DNA from: Rickettsia helvetica
GTDB taxonomy: Bacteria > Pseudomonadota > Alphaproteobacteria > Rickettsiales > Rickettsiaceae
NCBI RefSeq assembly: GCF_963970025.1
Contig: NZ_OZ018776.1
Location: forward strand, 1,308,667 to 1,372,666
Direction: 5' to 3'
Length of the DNA stretch: 64,000 nt
Position numbers and translations under genes: made by a program. Position 1 is the stretch's first letter. The number at the start of each line of letters is the position of its first letter. Below, piece after piece: positions 62,801 to 64,000 of this stretch. The notes beneath the pieces are model-generated. The model made no database searches, was not told the origin of the DNA, and saw nothing but the letters and a program-made list of their open reading frames with translations.

Positions 62801-63192
62801 ATAGCAAGCTCATCCGTAGTAAATTTTATTTTAGGGGATAATTTCAAAAAATATTTAGAAAAAAAATCTTTCGGGGGTAATTTGTTTAATAAGTTAGCTG
62901 CATGAGTGATGAGTAATTTGCCATTACTATTATTTATTGTTAGCTTGGTTAATGTTTCTGCACGTCTAGATAAGATATTTGCATTTGGTGACGTATGGTC
63001 ATAAGGAATGGTATCATAGCTTGGAAAGTAATAAATATTTTCATTAGAAGAAAAAAATAAAACTTGCTTGTATAATTGCAACGCCTCTTCTTCATTACTT
63101 GCACTCAAGATAAAATCTTGCTTAAGATTCTTAGTAAAATTATCAATTGCAAAGAAAGATTTGGCAACCGCCGGAAATTTTTGTTGTAACAT
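59827..63192 (-). CDS. mfd: Transcription-repair coupling factor Mfd
   Basis: 1121 aa. UvrB-like N-terminal part ([20 protein letters not shown]), RNA-polymerase-interaction domain ([20 protein letters not shown]), then a RecG-like translocase with Walker A [45 protein letters not shown] and [17 protein letters not shown], and a C-terminal TRCF regulatory domain. It removes stalled polymerase and brings UvrA. No insertion seen here, unlike recG and uvrC. Confidence 0.96.
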   Translation of the reverse strand: [1121 protein letters not shown]

Positions 63193-63203
63193 TCTACAGG
63201 AGT

Positions 63204-63467
63204 TTATATTTTTGCTATTTTGCGTAATTTATCAATTATTTCGGCATCTAGATAAGAAGGAGCAGAAGATTTATTATTAATCCAATTATAAAGATCATTA
63301 TCATTTTGATCAAGTATTAAAGTATAGCCTTCAAGTTTTTTTTCATCCATTAAGGATAGGTACTTTTCGGCAAAGCTACCGAGTATATAATCCATTTCTC
63401 TGCAACCGCGATTTTTACTACGGTAAAAAAGTTTCTTTTGTAAAGAGTTTTTATTTAATTTATTCAT
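63204..63467 (-). CDS. sdhE: FAD assembly factor SdhE
   Basis: 87 aa. Contains the RGxxE motif (RSKNRGCREMDYILGSFAEK, about 17-36) that helps attach FAD to succinate dehydrogenase, followed by the small helical fold to residue 85. Size is typical. It lies 11 bp upstream of mfd, which is a known neighbour arrangement in several alphaproteobacteria. The upstream 160 bp are AT-rich and hold the divergent start of the rhodanese pseudogene. Confidence 0.9.
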   Translation of the reverse strand: MNKLNKNSLQKKLFYRSKNRGCREMDYILGSFAEKYLSLMDEKKLEGYTLILDQNDNDLYNWINNKSSAPSYLDAEIIDKLRKIAKI

Positions 63468-63629
63468 CTATAACATCTTGCAAAATTTTTTTATAATAAT
63501 ATTATTAAAATTATCAAGATACCAAGATCATTTTAAAATGCTTTAATAATTAAGCACTCTAATAAATCCATTCTACATGGGTAAAATTCTATTAACTTTT
63601 ATTATCAATAACAGCAGAAAAGCATAAAT

Positions 63630-64000
63630 ATGTCGGTTCAAAATATCTGTTCTACAAAAGCTTATGATATACTAATTTCAAATGATAATGCTTTTCTTGT
63701 AGATGTTAGAACTAGAGAAGAGTGGCAACAAGTGGGGATACCTCATGTAGATAATAAAAATAAGGTGATCTTTCTAAGTTGGCAATTAAATAAAGATTTT
63801 GGAGACAATTTTTTATCTATCATTAACGATAAAATCGATGCAATAATATTTTTTCTGTGCCGTTCGGATATAGATCGTTTATCGCAGCAAATTTTATAAC
63901 TAATATGGGTTATAAAAATTGTTATAATATTAGTGACGGCTTTGAAGGAAATAATCAAGATAAAGGCTGGAAACAAAATAACTTACCGTGGCAGTTTTAA
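63630..64000 (+). pseudogene. Rhodanese-like protein, frameshifted in the active-site loop
   Basis: MSVQNICSTKAYDILISNDN, then AFLVDVRTREEWQQVGIPHV match the rhodanese start. At the catalytic loop the frame reads FLCRSDIDRLSQQIL and stops at 63899, but a single inserted G (TCGG to TCGGG near 63866) gives FLCRSGYRSFIAANFITNMG, then NCYNISDGFEGNNQDKGWKQ and LPWQF, ending exactly at base 64000. The catalytic Cys of CRSG is kept. Total about 123 aa. The shift may be real or an error. Confidence 0.85.

Overview
The window is a piece of a Rickettsia chromosome. Evidence: very A+T-rich DNA; many short palindromic repeats both between and inside genes; rickA, an Arp2/3 activator seen in spotted-fever and related rickettsiae but not in the typhus group; wall and cell-division genes scattered in small clusters; a large share of broken genes; and an IS110/IS1111-type insertion sequence. 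Species cannot be decided from sequence alone.

Layout. 1-2825: edge of a coiled-coil protein, a 128-bp MITE-like element, a dead RHH/RelE toxin-antitoxin pair, a small orphan and an ankyrin protein. 2856-9900: wall and division genes on the minus strand (mreD-mrdA; mraZ-rsmH-ftsL-ftsI) with 10-bp-phased TGGG repeats at mraZ. 10208-13184: a frameshifted membrane-protein pseudogene, a Na+/solute symporter, a Fic remnant and an antitoxin remnant. 13443-18373: uvrC, a PCu(A)C-like copper protein, and an alkylation-repair cluster (alkD with a frameshift, ada, and a second methyltransferase). 18489-22253: pseudogenes (HAD-like, two ankyrin, MNT-HEPN), tRNA-Ala and a conserved small gene. 22254-34276: housekeeping genes (secA, parvulin, acpS, rpoZ, murA, gyrB, HAD hydrolase, tRNA-Leu, mgtE). 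34601-37490: a hydrolase-only SpoT fragment and a proP-like gene split exactly by the IS. 37884-44963: tRNA-Gly, yajC-secD, SCO-ccmD-ccmE, ppa, murJ and a TraX-like gene. 45032-46443: a decayed CADD-like diiron oxidase, then an orphan protein carrying PTAPPQY, a viral-type late-domain motif. 46559-52512: recG, then a decay zone (surface protein, scoA, scoB, wrbA-like). 52570-63467: rickA with 13 proline-rich units, mraY, murF, a DUF4160-DUF2442 fusion, murE, mfd and sdhE. The window ends in a frameshifted rhodanese.

How it fits together. Peptidoglycan genes (murA, murE, murF, mraY, murJ, mrdA, ftsI, mreD) and export genes (secA, secD, yajC) are intact. DNA-repair genes (uvrC, mfd, recG, ada) are intact apart from in-frame repeat insertions. 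Broken genes are mostly accessory: toxin-antitoxin, ankyrin, transport and ketone-body genes. The most distinctive signals are palindromic repeats inserted in frame in uvrC, recG (twice), murF and murJ; repeats that supply new C-termini to three genes; the PTAPPQY protein; the decayed CADD homologue; and the IS with an empty site that can be rebuilt. All calls are by eye, and single-base frameshifts could in principle be assembly errors.
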